Shown here: positions 22,770-34,411 of the stretch, piece by piece
Layout: each line of letters begins with the position of its first letter
How positions within the stretch are numbered: the stretch's first letter is position 1
Assembly (NCBI GenBank): GCA_029207755.1
Contig: JARCOQ010000221.1
Location: forward strand, 62,001-126,000
DNA from: Chamaea fasciata
Lineage: Eukaryota; Chordata; Aves; Passeriformes; Sylviidae
Reading direction: 5' to 3'
Length of the DNA stretch: 64,000 nucleotides
Translations under genes and position numbers: made by a program
The notes under the pieces: generated by a model
Databases searched by the model: none
Seen by the model: the letters and a program-made list of their open reading frames with translations, nothing else
Told to the model about the DNA's origin: nothing

Positions 22770-24758
22770 TCTAATTCACTTTGAATAGCTATGAAAATCA
22801 AGGCCCTTCCTGACTGACAATCAATCAGACTCTGTCCCTACCCCCACCCCACCATTTCCCCCATCCAAGCCCTGGGACTCAGAGCAGCCTTGTGCAAATC
22901 TGAGCTCCTTCCACCCCAGGCTGCACCTGCAGCTTTCAGCTCCTTGGCTCCAATTCCCACCTGCTTTCCTTGGAGGAGCTGCCTGAGACACAGAGGGATG
23001 TTCATTTCTTGTCAGCACACAAACCCAGGGGAAGGCACAGCTCCATAAAATGCAAAAGTCATTTCTCTGCTGGGTATTAACATCCACTTTCCACAGCAGA
23101 CACTCTCAGACCAATGGAAAAGACCTCCTGTGCCCAGCACAGATCCCAAGGTCTCCCCAAAGCCTCCCTGCCCCGATTCTGGCCAGATTTGTTTTTTGCA
23201 CACGCTGAAGACAGGAGCTCCCTCCATGCCTAGAGGAAGGAAAAGAGAACAAGTGGATGAAGAGCTCTCCTGTGCAGAGCCAAGGTGCAAGTGCCACCGG
23301 AGTGGGAACCACAACTCACCAGGTTTGTGTCCTTTGGGGCTCCAGGACTGGTGAGACTCAGAGGCACAGAAAGGTTTCTTGCCAACAAACAGAAGTTGAA
23401 CACCATACAGTTTAATAAGCATCCCAGCTCTTCCCTCAGCTCTCTGTGATGTCCCAGCAGCATCTGACATGTCCACCATCCCCAAGGGCTTTCCATGCAG
23501 GAAGAGTTTTCGACAAAGACATACGAAAAGGAAATTCTGTGATAGATACAAACACACTTAAGATGTTGACTGATACGATACTTCTGTGAACTTCAGAGAG
23601 ATTGGGTAACTCCCTGAAGATCAAAGCATGAAACCAGTCAGTTGAGAGGCACTTGTATGACCAGAGAGTGTCTGGAGGAGGAAATCAGGGAGACTCGGGA
23701 AGGACATAGATCCAGCTGGTCTAGTAAAGAAATGTCCTTAGTCATGGCAATTTAAACAGGACAGCTAGAAACACCAGAAGGAATAGGTGAAGAAAATAAT
23801 AAACGGAATCTTTTTGACACCACTAGAGAAGAGCAGTATTTCTTGTTATGCCACCAGTAGAAGAATATAGTAGATCCAGGAAATTTCTGGTGGGAAAACT
23901 TTGCCATTTCCTCAACTACTCAAACGACCCAGATAATAAAAATATGCTTGTATATTATGAAATGCACAAGTACGAAAACCTGTGCCCCTTTCCAGGCAGA
24001 CATCAGCTGTGTGTGCATGAACAGGCGGTGCCACTTGTGCCCCGAGGTGCCGAGCTGGGATTGGCATCTCTCAGAGAACAGCTGTAGGGGGAGCAGCGCA
24101 CCTTGCAAGGTGCATGTCCCGGAGAGCCCCAGAGGGCTCCTGTCCCATAAACATCTGCTCTGCTTCAGGCTGCAACAGGGACCAGCATGGTGCCAGGATC
24201 TTCAGAGAACAGGATGAGTGCTGGAATTCAATCCCCTGCCCATCCCGCAGCAGCCCTGCCTTTCCCTCCCCAAGCCCTGGTCTCCAGCACAGCCATGGAG
24301 GCTCTTTGGGCTCTGGACTTTTCCTGCAGCCACCAAGGGCAGCTGGCCTTTGGCACAGTCAGCCCTGCCCAGCGCAGGCGATGCCCAGCAATTCCTCGCG
24401 TGTGCCTGGCCTTGCTGTCAGCCCCGGCAGCCCACACGTGCCCCCCTGGCCTGTGGTGCCTCTGGCAAGGGAGCAGCACAAGGCACTGCAGGAGCCTGCA
24501 GACAATTCCTGAAGCACTTGGAGGATGATCCTGCACGCCAAGGGATGTTCCCATGATGCCATCTCAGGAAGTGAAATGGGGAGTGGGCCCAGAGAGGAAA
24601 GGGCAACCAGGGATGGGCTGTTTGCTGGGGAGAGAGCAGGGATGGGCAATAGGGAGAAATTTGTACCAGGAAAAGAAAGCCAGGGTGAAGCAAAGGAAAT
24701 GCTCAGGGCAATTTGGGGGTGGCTGCCAGGCAGCGCTTGGCTCTGAGCAACAACATCT
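22770..24758. other. Spacer, nothing recognised
   Basis: Only short overlapping frames on both strands. The part just left of 24759 continues the 3' flank of the receptor copy beyond the duplicated segment. No gene is supported. Confidence 0.5.
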
Positions 24759-26115
24759 GCAGTGGCACAGGAAACTCCCAGCTGATGGGAACAAACTTTC
24801 TGGCTGACTTCAGAGGCCACGACAGAACTGAGTGGTTTCCCTCCTGTCCCCCAGCCCTTCCTGGCCCCAGGGGCTGATGGCATTTGTGCTCCCTCAGGTT
24901 CATCTCCCCACACCAACACCATGGGGGTGCTCAGGCCTGCTCTGGGCACTGCAAACAGGGGCTCCTGAGCCAGAGCTGCCATGTCTGTGCCTGCAAGGAT
25001 GCGGCCCCCGTGTGAGCTGGGAGAGAGGCCAGGGCTGCAGAGGGGGGATGTTGTTGGCAGGGGCATGAGGACGCTCTGGGACGCTGCCCGGGGGTGTCCA
25101 GCACAGTGGGGATGGATCAGCCCCTGCTCTGCTGCTCCTTCCCGTCTCCCCCAGGGACCCTGCAGAGCCCCAGCCGGGCTGTTTGCCCCCAGCCTGCCCA
25201 CGGCCACCCTGGGGCTGCTCACGGGGCTTTTCCGTGCACAGCATTGGGCCTGGGCGTGTTCTGGAGAGAGCCTGGGCAAGGAGCCTGGAGCAGCGAGGCC
25301 CTGCCCTGAGGCGTCAGCGCTGCCCCAGCGGAGCCCATGGCCTGTCCCTGCTGCAGCCCCGGCACTGCCAGCCCCAGCCCTGTGCCCGGCGCCGAGAGCA
25401 CTCCGGCCCTACAGCAACACCAGGGCCAGGAGGGCAGCGGGGCAGGGCCACGGGAGCAGCGCTGCCAACACCAAGGGCTGCTGCTCCTGGGCACAGCTGC
25501 TGTGCCAGCACTGATCTGCCCCCAGCTCTCATCCAGAGAAGAGAACCAAAGGGGGATCTCTGCAGAAAACTTGCCTGCCAGATCCTTGGGTTCCTTTAAA
25601 GCCACCAGGAGTGCAGCCCCTCATTGACACAGTCTGTGGCCACAGGGAAGGTGGAGAGAAACAAAATGAGAAATGGCACAAACAGTGACACTGCTTTGTG
25701 GACAATATTACAAAAGTAAAACAAAGGAAAAGAACCTCCAAAGTAAAGCAACAAGAGGTATCAAAAATGACTTTTATGACAAGTGATTTTGAGAAACTGT
25801 CCAGCAGTTTAACGTTTGTGAAACCATCCAGCCATCAGTCTTCCACTCTGTAGCCTCGAGCTCCTGCTTCCTCAGGCTGTAGATGAGGGGGTTCACGGCT
25901 GGAGGCACCAGCGAGAACAGAACTGACAGGGCCAGATCCGGGGATGGGGAGGAGATGGAGGGGGGCTTCAGGTGAGCAAACATGACGGTGCTGAGGAACA
26001 GGGAGACCACGGCCAGGTGATGGAGGCAGGTGGAAAAGGCTTTGTGACGTCATCCCTGCTCAGAGGGGATCCTCAGCACGGCCCTGAAGATCTGCACAGA
26101 GGAGAAAACAATGAA
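24759..26115 (-). repeat. Inverted repeat, right arm (1.36 kb)
   Basis: Partner of 16680-18036. This arm continues without interruption into the rest of an olfactory receptor gene on its right and into its ordinary 3' flank on its left, so it is the likely source copy. The left arm is the transposed copy. Confidence 0.93.
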
Positions 26116-26746
26116 CACAAAACAACGTAATCCTAAAGAGATGGAAAAACCAATGAACCCAAACTCCCTGAAGCAGTAGTTGGACTAGGAGAGCTTGAGG
26201 ATCTGGTGAACCTCGTGGAAGAACTGGCCCAGGGCATTGCCATGGCACAGGGGCAGGGAAAATGTATTGGCCGTGTGCATGAGAGCATTGAGAAAGGCAC
26301 TGGCCCCGGCAGCTGCTGCCATGTGGGCACAAGCTCTGCTGCCCAGGAGGGTCCCGTAGTGCAGGGGTCTGCAGATGGACACAGAGCGGTCATAGCACAT
26401 GATGGTCAGGAGCAAATACTCTGCTGACATGAAGAACAGAAAGAAAAAGACCCGTGCAGCACCTCCCGTGTAGGAGATGGTCCTGGTGTCCCAGAGGGAA
26501 TTGTGCATGGCTTTGCGGACAGTGGTGCAGATGGAGCCCAGGTCGCTGAGGGCCAGGTTGAGCAGGAAGAAGAACATGGGGCTGTGCAGGTGGTGGCCGC
26601 AAGCTATGGCACTGATGACGAGGCCGTGGCCCAGGAGGGCAGCCAGGGAGATGCCCAGGAAGAGGCAGAAGTGCAGGAGCTGCAGCTGCCGCGTGTCTGC
26701 CAATGCCAGCAGGAGGGAAGCGGCTGATGGAGCTGCTGTTGGACAT
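25774..26746 (-). pseudogene. OR14-type olfactory receptor pseudogene
   Basis: Start ATG at 26744-26746 gives MSNSSSISRF, the usual OR14 N-terminus. An extra C in the next codons shifts the frame. The remaining frame reads LLLALADTRQLQLLHFCLF (TM1), HLHSPMFFFLLNLALSDLGS (TM2), MCYDRSVSICRPLHY (the MAYDRYVAIC equivalent), CHGNALGQFF, then a stop after LKLS (TAG), then SNYC through TM5, another in-frame TGA after SEQG, and finally TM6-TM7 ending NPLIYSLRKQEL. The three lesions make a functional seven-helix receptor unlikely. The 3' third lies in the inverted repeat. The single-exon structure is as expected for the family. Confidence 0.88.
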
Positions 26747-26749
26747 TTG

Positions 26750-28140
26750 CTGTGGCTGCACATGGGGACATGTTCATGGATAAAGGACAGTGACAAGTCA
26801 GGACAGGCTGCTTTGAGCCAAACATGGGTCATTCCCTGTAGACTGTCCCACTGTGATTCACCCACCCTTGTTCCTGCTCTGGGAAAACCTTCACCCAGGT
26901 CCCTGCCTGAGCTCCAGTTGTGCTGTCTGAGTGTGCCAGGAGCAGCCAGGCCTGTGCATGGGGGCTCTCCAGGAGCCGTCCCTGCCCTGCTGCCCTGGGT
27001 TTTTGGCCATGTGGCAGAGGGACAAGCCTGGATATTCAGGATTTGTCAGTGGAATCACTCCTAATGCAGAAAGGCTTGTTGCCATCTTCACTCCCACTTC
27101 TAAAGGGCATGGAGAACAGGAAGGAATTATAGGCATTATTTTCCTGCCCACACATCATTCCTGGTATACTGAGGTCAGAAATCCCCAGCATTTCTGCTGC
27201 ACCAGACCTTGCCCAGAGCAGAGGGATCCCTGAATGTCTCACCCTCTCCAAAGGTCTCTGGGCAAGGTCCTCAGCACCCCCTTCTGCCAAGGACACTCAC
27301 AGCTCCCTTGGCAAACCCAACAGCATTTCCTCAGCTGTGGCATCTCTGCACTTCCCCGTGGCACATTCAGGGAACTGCCAGAGGCTCTGGCACAGATCTG
27401 CAGGCAGGAGGGCAGCTCAGAGCTTGGAAGGACGCAGCAAGGAGATCCCCGGGTGTGCCCATGATGGGGTCTCAGGGAGGGGGCTCAGCTCATTCCCCTT
27501 TCCCATGGACTGCTTTGCCCACAGCCACACAGCTCACAGGGAAGCTCGGACACCCCATTCCCATGGACACAGCTGCCTGGCAAGAATCCCAAGGGCAGTG
27601 CCTGGCTCAGCTGCTGCAAATGCCAGAGCCTCCCTGAGAGCACCAGATGACAGTGACAGTATCAGGGGAGGGCAGAACCAAGAGAAGATGTTGTGGGGCT
27701 GTGCCTGGGAGGGCAGGGCAGACACAGCCAGGCACTCAGGACAGTGTTCCCGTGCCCAGCTGTGCACAGCACCTCCCACACACCCACAGTGCCCTCCTGC
27801 CACCAGCACTGCTCTGTTCAGCCCCCTCTCCTTCCCTGAGCCTCTCCCTGGGCCTGGACATTTCCCTCCTGAGAGGAGCCTTGTCCCTGCCAGTGCTCAC
27901 AGAGCCCATCCCACCCTCTGCGCCCTGGGCCCAGCCCTACAGAAACCTGCCTGTCTGCAGGGCCCGGCCTGGGGCAGGGTCTGTCTGCAGCTGGGCAAGG
28001 GCAGCTCAGGAGAGCCCTGCTGGGCCCTGCAAAGGGGATGCTGCTGCTGCTGCTGAGGGCTGAGGAGTGGCTGAAGGCCCTTTAGGAGGCTCCCAGCAGA
28101 GAGACTGACCACCCAAAGTTACAAATCAGGAGTCTCTGTA
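26750..28140. other. Receptor upstream flank, nothing recognised
   Basis: GC-moderate DNA with many short open frames on both strands, and a CTG run at 28041-28055. No exon was recognised. Confidence 0.5.
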
Positions 28141-28212
28141 AATGATTAAACGTGACTCTGATGATCCTAGGTGTCCCTTTCAACTCAGAATGTTCTGTGG
28201 TTCTGTGATTAC
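28140..28212 (+). mobile_element. CR1 LINE 3' tail fragment
   Basis: Ends with TTCTGTGGTTCTGTGATT after GTCCCTTTCAACTCAGAA, which matches the 3' end of avian CR1 elements (octamer-like TTCTGTGA terminal repeats). Confidence 0.6.
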
Positions 28213-29577
28213 AATTCCTGTTCTGCTTCACTCATCCTCTTTTGCCTATAATCAGAAGAGAAAAAAAACCCTTGCAACAGCGTTACAACAGTAAAGTAAA
28301 AACCAGACCTTTCTTGGAAACTTCCAGGTGTCTCAGTGGGAATGAGGAACACCCAGCCCCTGATTTCAACAATTGATTAGAGGTTGATTAATTAGGATAT
28401 TTAACAGAAACATCGAATAGGAAATTCAGTATCCACAGCTACAAACCCCTGGGTCAACCCATTGGAGTAGGTCCAAGGGCTTCTTTGTGCCACTTTTTTT
28501 TCTGACTGCTCACACTCTGGTTTAAAAACAAAATGTTCATCCTGTAGGTCCACTTCCTGACAATAAGACTGGGCAGTATTTCAGGAATATATTTTGAAGC
28601 TTATTGTTCTAAAATCTAAGATAAAGGGTAGGAAATGTTGTAGAGTTAATGAAAGATTATAGTAATACAAGTATATAAAAGTAGTTGAATAGAGTCATAG
28701 TAGTTGAATAGAGTTGATTAAAGATAATAGTTTTATAACTACATAATAGTAGTCAACAGAGCTACGAATAAATGAAAAATGCATAAAAAGCAAAAATGTT
28801 TTTGTCATCACCCCAACTTTCCCATCCTTCTCCAAGCAGGAAATTGAAAACACTCTCAGGAAAGCTCCTGGTCTTTGCAGCAATACCAGGCTTAGCTTCC
28901 TTTGGCAAGTGTCCTCCGGAGCTGTGCCCAGGCTGGTCTGGAGCTGGGAGCAGCCCTGCCCCACACAGCCCCTCTCAGCAGCAGCACCTGCCCTGCTCAG
29001 GGCGGCTCCTTCCCCCCACAGCTTCTCCCCAGCGCTGGCAGCAGCTCCCCGGGCCAGCTGAGAGCTGTCCCTGGCAGGCAGCAGGGTCCCTGGCCCAGCG
29101 CAGCGCCCTGGGCTGCAGGACCCTGCTCTGCTCGACAGCCCTGGGCACCCCTGGCTGCAGCCCCGGCTGCTCAGCCCTGCAGCAGAGCCCGGCAACAGGG
29201 AGCTGCCCTGTGCTGTGCCTCGGGGGCTGCAGCAGGGACACCCAGCCCTGCCCTGGGGCCACATGCCTGCTCTGCAGCCACGCTGAGAGTCCTCCTGGAA
29301 GGGCCTTAAAGCTGTGGGATGTGCCAGCTTCAGGAGATCCCTGCAGGAGCTGCAGCTTCTCTTCCCCCAGCCTGGGAGTGACTCTTCCTAACGCTGCGAG
29401 GATTTGTCCCCCAGTGAGCCCTCAGTGAGCTCTGCTCTGTGCTGCCAGCCCAGGCTGAGTTGAAGCCCTCTGTGCCTGTGTGCTGTGCCCGGGGTGGCTG
29501 CAGGCAGTGCCCCAGCCCTGCTGGGCTGGGCACAGGAGCTGCTCCTGGGCAGAGCTGTCTCTCTGCAGCGCTGCCCT
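28213..29577. other. Intergenic, nothing recognised
   Basis: 28380-28760 is AT-rich with a short repeat of GTTGAATAGAGT units (28680-28720). 28900-29450 is GC-rich with long shadow frames on both strands. No gene is supported. Confidence 0.45.
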
Positions 29578-29880
29578 TGCCAGGAGCTGCCTCTGTGCCA
29601 GGAGCCCGGCCCAGCTCAGCAGCGCAGACACGGCACAAGGGCTTGAGTGACCCTCTCCAGGCTTGTGCTGAGGCCCTGAACATCAGTCCCTGAGAGGGAG
29701 CTGGAGAAACCTCTCAAGAATTCAAAGTCAGAATCCAGCTCCAAAGTTTCTTGAAGTTTTACTGGGTCCCGCTGAGGGACACGACAGAGAAAGTGTCCCC
29801 AGGCCCCAGCCAGAGCAGAGAACTGCAGGCAGTGATGACACGTGGGGACAAAGAGAAGCCAAGTCTTGGTGCCCTGGGCC
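29578..29880 (+). repeat. Dispersed repeat shared with 56272-56600
   Basis: Shares GGAGCTGCCTCTGTGCCAGG, CCCGGCCCAGCTCAGCAG, CTCTCAAGAA followed by TCAAAG, and GAGAAAGTGTCCCCAGG in the same order and direction with the segment near 56.3-56.6 kb. The nature is unknown; it may be part of an ERV or a segmental duplication. Confidence 0.75.
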
Positions 29881-30099
29881 ACAGCAGCCTCTGTGCCACC
29901 AAGGGCCGTGAGGAGTCACCTTGTCCTGAGGCCCTGGGGCCTCCTGGCACAGCCCCGGCAAGGCTGGGCACTGTCAGCCCCTTGTCCTGCCCTCAGCATC
30001 CCCCTCCCATCCCAGTGGCCTCAAGGATGTGCTGGAAGGAGTCCCTGGGGAGCCTTGGTCAGGAATGGCCCTGGGGGCTCCTTAATGCTCCCAGGGACT

Positions 30100-30930
30100 G
30101 CAGGCTTTTCAAAGGACTTAGGGCTTTGCTTTTGCCTTGGAGTCTCAGAGAGGTTTGTGCAATCACGGCCTACAGTTATCTGCTTTAATTAGTCCCTTGA
30201 GAGGCTTTGTCAGTAATGACACTCAGTGCACTCATTAATGCTTCAAAGCACTTCAGGTTTTTAAAGGTACTTGATGCTTCCCTTTTAAAACTGACTTTGT
30301 GAAAGGTTTGTGCCATTGTTGCCCAAATTATCTACTTTAACAAGTCCTTTGAGATTCTCAATCAGTAAAAGCACTCAGTGGGGCTCATCAGTAATTCCGG
30401 CTACTCAAGGTTTATTCAAGGACTTTTTTTTGACACTGAGTCTGAGAGGTTTGTGCACTGGTGGCCTCCAATTATTTGCTCTAATCAGTCCCTTGAGATT
30501 TTTACTCAGTAACAACACTCGGTGGAGCTCATTCATGCTTCAAGGTAATCGGGGTCATTTAAGCACTTCTTTTTGCCACTGAGTCTCTGAGAGGTTTGTG
30601 CAATCATGGCCCCAATTATCTGCTTTAAGGAGTCCCTTGAGAGCTGTGCATTGACACTCAGTGGGGCTCATTAATGCTTTGAGATACTCAGGGTGTTTAA
30701 GGTACTTTGGGTTTTTCCTTCCCACACTGAGTCTCTGAGAGGTTTTGGTGCAATCCTGGCCTCCAATTCTCTCCTCCAAGGACTCCATGAGGAACCTGTG
30801 TTGGGGATGGACCTCAGGGTGACCCTTTAATGCTTCCAGACACTTTGGGTTTTTCCTCTGACTTTGACTCCTGGAAAGGTTTGTGCAATCTCTTCTCAGG
30901 CCCTGAGGTTCCAGGGCTCAGCACCAAATG
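30100..30930 (+). repeat. Six-unit ~145-bp tandem repeat
   Basis: The anchor GAGAGGTTTGTGCA (or close variants) recurs at about 30149, 30301, 30447, 30590, 30736 and 30876, with periods of 140-152 bp. Each unit also has a TTATCTGCTTTAA-like block, a CCCTTGAGA block, a CACTCAGTGGGGCTCATTAA block and a final GGGTTTTTCC block. Units are well diverged. Confidence 0.85.
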
Positions 30931-30980
30931 CATCACTGGGCTCATTAGGAGAAAGCAAGTCCTGACAAACCACGGCTGTG

Positions 30981-31480
30981 CCTTGATTTCCTTCTGGCCT
31001 GGTGCAGTTCCTTAGGAAGTCTTTTTTCCTAGAGTTATGGAGAAATAGTTCAAAGAGCGTCGAAGGAATCAACACTCTTCTTTTCAAAGGGGGTATTTTT
31101 CTCTTGAGAGCAGAGGTCATTGCAGCATTCAAGTGACTGATACTGATCCAGGGTCTCTCCTAAGGAAGTCTGGCCTGGTCAGAGGAGCTGTGCCTTGAGG
31201 TCTGATCCACTTTGGACAACCATGCTCCACATTCCCTAACCCCATCCTGCCTCTCCTCACTCACCTGGGACCTGCTTTGCTCAGAGAACTGGGTTCACTC
31301 AGACAAAGAGAGGTTTCCTTCCTTTCTTAGCAATCAAAACCTCCTAAGTTCCAAACAATCTCCTCAATTTGTGGCAAGCCCAAGGTGTCACCAAGGAGGT
31401 TCCCCTTCCCCAAGGCAGAACCATGCAAGGAAGGTTTTAGACACCAACGAAGATGTACAATAAACAAAAATTTAGAGTCG
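30981..31480 (+). repeat. Dispersed repeat, copy 2 (empty LTR site)
   Basis: Same orientation match to 18772-19165 plus 19791-19900. It directly follows the 145-bp array and shows the uninterrupted sequence where the solo LTR sits in copy 1. Confidence 0.8.
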
Positions 31481-32035
31481 GCTGGAGGCAGAATTAGACC
31501 AACTCCTCAAGGACAGACAAGCTTTGAACTCCTTGCAAGTCAAAGCTCCAGGTGGGTTGTTGGGAGGTGTGTGAGTGAGGCAAGAGTGAGGGCAAGGGAA
31601 ATGCAGAGAGCCCTGGAAGTGCTTCTGTGCACACAGGCTGTGGGGAAGGGCGCTGCAGCCCAGGCCTGGGCCAGGAGGGAGGCTGGATCATCATCCCAAG
31701 CTGCCCGGGGCCATGGCAAGGAGCTGTGGCCATGGACACTGGCCTGAGCCCAGTGCCTGGGCCCCTTGCCCAGGGCTGGTGTCAGTGGCCAGAGCCAGAG
31801 GGGATCCCTTGCTGGGGGCTGTGCCACGGCCACCTGCCCTGTGCCGCGCCGGCTGCTCAGGTGCCGCGGAACCAGCAGCAAACGCCGCTGCCAGGGCCAA
31901 AGGCAGCTCAGCCAGGCAGAAAGGGGCAGTGCTGGGCACTGGTTCCATGGCAACCCTCACTGGGACAGGACACCTGGGTCACCTGTCCCGGCAACTGCCA
32001 CGGAAACCTGGCTCAATGGGAATGCAATGGTGGAC
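31480..32035. other. Intergenic, nothing recognised
   Basis: GC-rich DNA, open in several frames but without family motifs. Confidence 0.45.
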
Positions 32036-32345
32036 AAAGGTTTTAGGAGGGCCTGTCTCAATAGGACAAAGGGTGCTGGTTTTAAACTGAAGGAAGGGAG
32101 GTTCAGATGCGGAGAGATAAGGAAGAAATTTTTGAGCATGAGGCTGGTGATCCACCAGGACAGGCTTTCCCAGAGAGCTGGTCAGTGCCCCCTCCCTGGA
32201 AACATTCAAGTCCAGCTGGGACAGGGCTCTGAACAACCTGATCTGGTGAAAGATGTCCCTGCTCATCGCAGGCCTTTGGATGAGATGAGCCCTGCAGAGC
32301 TCTTCCCATCCCAACCATTCCAGGATTGCATGGGGAGAAGGGGCT
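32036..32345 (+). mobile_element. CR1 LINE 3' UTR fragment
   Basis: Contains the conserved CR1 3' sequence: CTTTCCCAGAGAGCTGGTCA, CCCTCCCTGGAAACATTCAA, CAGCTGGGACAGGGCTCTG, AACCTGATCTGGTGAAAGAT and ATCCCAACCATTCCAGGATT. It is 5'-truncated, as usual for CR1. A 382-codon frame that runs through it is a chance product. Confidence 0.85.
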
Positions 32346-33324
32346 GCTGGCTGGACTCCATCCACTCCCTTGACTCCTCCTTGTCTCTGCTGGAGCCCAC
32401 ATCCAGCAGCCAAAGCCAGCCCCTTCTCTGGCCTTTCCCCCCCTGCCCCAGGGGCTGCCAGAGCCAGGGAGGCGCAGGTGACCTTGAGGCTTTGCAGGGC
32501 TCAGGCACAGCGGCTGTGCCAGAGTCAGGGCTGAGGTGTCACTCTGCGGGCTGGGGCAGAGCCCAGGCAGAAATGAGCCCTGAAGCAGCAGCTGTGCAGT
32601 GGGGGCCAGCAGGCCGGGCTGCCAAGGGAGGCTTCTGGCCATGGCCTGGAAGCAGCTGCTGCTGCCAAGGTGCCTTTGGTGCCCCAGGCTCTCCCTGGCA
32701 CAGCTCCCAGCACGGCACTCTGCACTTGTGCCCGAGCCCTTCGTTGTGTTGGGGCTGGCCTGGGGCTTTTCCTGCAGCGGGACCTGCCCTGGTCATGGCA
32801 CAGGAAAGGCAGTTCCTCATGGAGCAGGAGGCTCTGCCTGGAATGGGCTCAAACAAGTCCAACAAGGCCCTGTTTACTTCAAAATTGCTTCCTAGAGCAT
32901 TATATTCTATATAATTGTTACAGCTCCTATACTGTGGAGTAAATAACTCTCTTTTTTCTATTTGCTCTGTTGTGTAAATAAATCTTTCTGTCTAATCCTG
33001 ATCAGAATCAATCATAGCTGTATTTATGGAAATATATCTGGTATTGAATCGGTAATCCTGGGGGACAAATTGCATTGCAGTTCAATTCCACCTGTCCCGT
33101 CTTTTACACGTAAACCTTTGACAAAGTCTGGGACTAGGATTGGATCCGGCCACTCCCAGTCTCCTCTCTTAGATGGAATTTGAAAAGTCAGGCATCCTGG
33201 AGGGGTTTGAGGATCCATGGTGTCTGTTGGGTGTCATTTCTCCACCTCATGACTCAGCAGGAGTTTCTCCAATGAAGAAATGAAGCTTTTGCCTGGAGCT
33301 CCCACTCTGCCCATGACAGGAAGC
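32346..33324. other. Sequence left of the endogenous retrovirus; possible LTR remnant
   Basis: No gene was recognised. An AATAAA at 32978-32983 followed by TCTTTCTGTCTAATCCTGAT resembles the 3' part of another LTR, but no boundary could be set. Confidence 0.35.
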
Positions 33325-33948
33325 TGTCAGAGTCTGTCCAAGGATGTGATATGCCTCACGACTGTCTCCAATGATTGAGGACTGAGACCCCAGACTCTGA
33401 AAGCAGCCCCTGGCCTGGCTGAGGTGGAACGCTTGCCAAGTCTCGGAGGACTGGTATGCATCTCCATGAGAGCGGAGTGCAAGAACAATGGAACTGGTCA
33501 CAGTGGACTGAGCCAAGGCTGCCTGTCCAAACTGGGCTGTCCGTACTGGAGGTACGGTTTGCAGCTTGTTCCTGAGCACTCAGCCTTTACACAGCTGGTT
33601 CCCGCTTTGGCTCTGTGCCCCTTGCTTTGCTTCCTGCCTTGACCAACCTATAAAACCTCTGGAGACCCCCGCTCACTTTTGTGATCACCCCACTGGAGAA
33701 GATCGCGTCTATAGGCATCGTTAGGCGTCGAAGACTCGACCCTCCACGTTTGTAGCTATAATCCCCGTCCCCTCTTTCTCTCTCTTTCCTACTATTTTTT
33801 ATTTCTCTCCCCACTATGGCATTTGTTGGCACTAAATAAAGGTGCATTTTTGATGGAGTAAACTGAGTTGTTCCTGCTGTGTCTTTTGCGCTCTGAGATC
33901 CCTAAAACAAACCATCAGGTTCCCTGCATATATTTGCGGACCCTGACA
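33325..33948 (+). mobile_element. 5' LTR of the endogenous retrovirus
   Basis: Starts TGTCAGAGTC and ends GACCCTGACA, giving a 9/10 inverted terminal match. TATAAAA at 33649-33655 and AATAAA at 33835-33840 are spaced as in a U3-R-U5 LTR. It is 624 bp long. A probable primer-binding region (TGGGCGTCACAGACAGGAT) begins at about 33953, a few bases after the LTR end. No matching 3' LTR exists in the window, so insertion age cannot be read from LTR divergence. Confidence 0.8.
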
Positions 33949-34411
33949 TGAAATGGGCGTCACAGACAGGATCTTGATGGACAGAGGGGTTGCGGGTTTT
34001 GTATAGCTTGTAACAGGGGAAGGACCCTCGTCTCAGCCGCACCTAGCACGCCACTTCGGTGAGCGCTGTTAGAAAGCAAGGGGGGTCAGGGAAAATTCCC
34101 GCCAACTGTATACACCCAGGCGAATAGCACTCCCTGTCATCAGGATTTCACAAAAGGATCTCATTGTGCAAAAGATGGGACTGTAGTTAGTTTTCTTTGG
34201 GTTGGTTTTTTTGGTTTTTTTTTTTTTTTTTTTGTGTTTTGGGCTGCTTGGTGTAGTTGAGGAGACAACCATTTGTAACTAAAGTGAACCTCCCAGGCAG
34301 TTTTGGTCTCCTCGCCCATTCCAGGGAAGCGAAGGGAAACACAGTTTTAGCTGTGCCTTTGGTGTAACTTGAAGCGTACCTCCCTGAGAGTGCTTTTGGC
34401 CCCTGCACAAA

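Noticed and set aside
24359..25279. 306-codon minus frame in the right inverted-repeat arm
   Set aside because: Half of it is repeated as a shorter frame in the left arm; no motif is present and many frames there are open. It is receptor 3' flank, not a gene.
31766..32914. 382-codon plus frame
   Set aside because: It runs straight through a CR1 3' UTR and has no protein family features.
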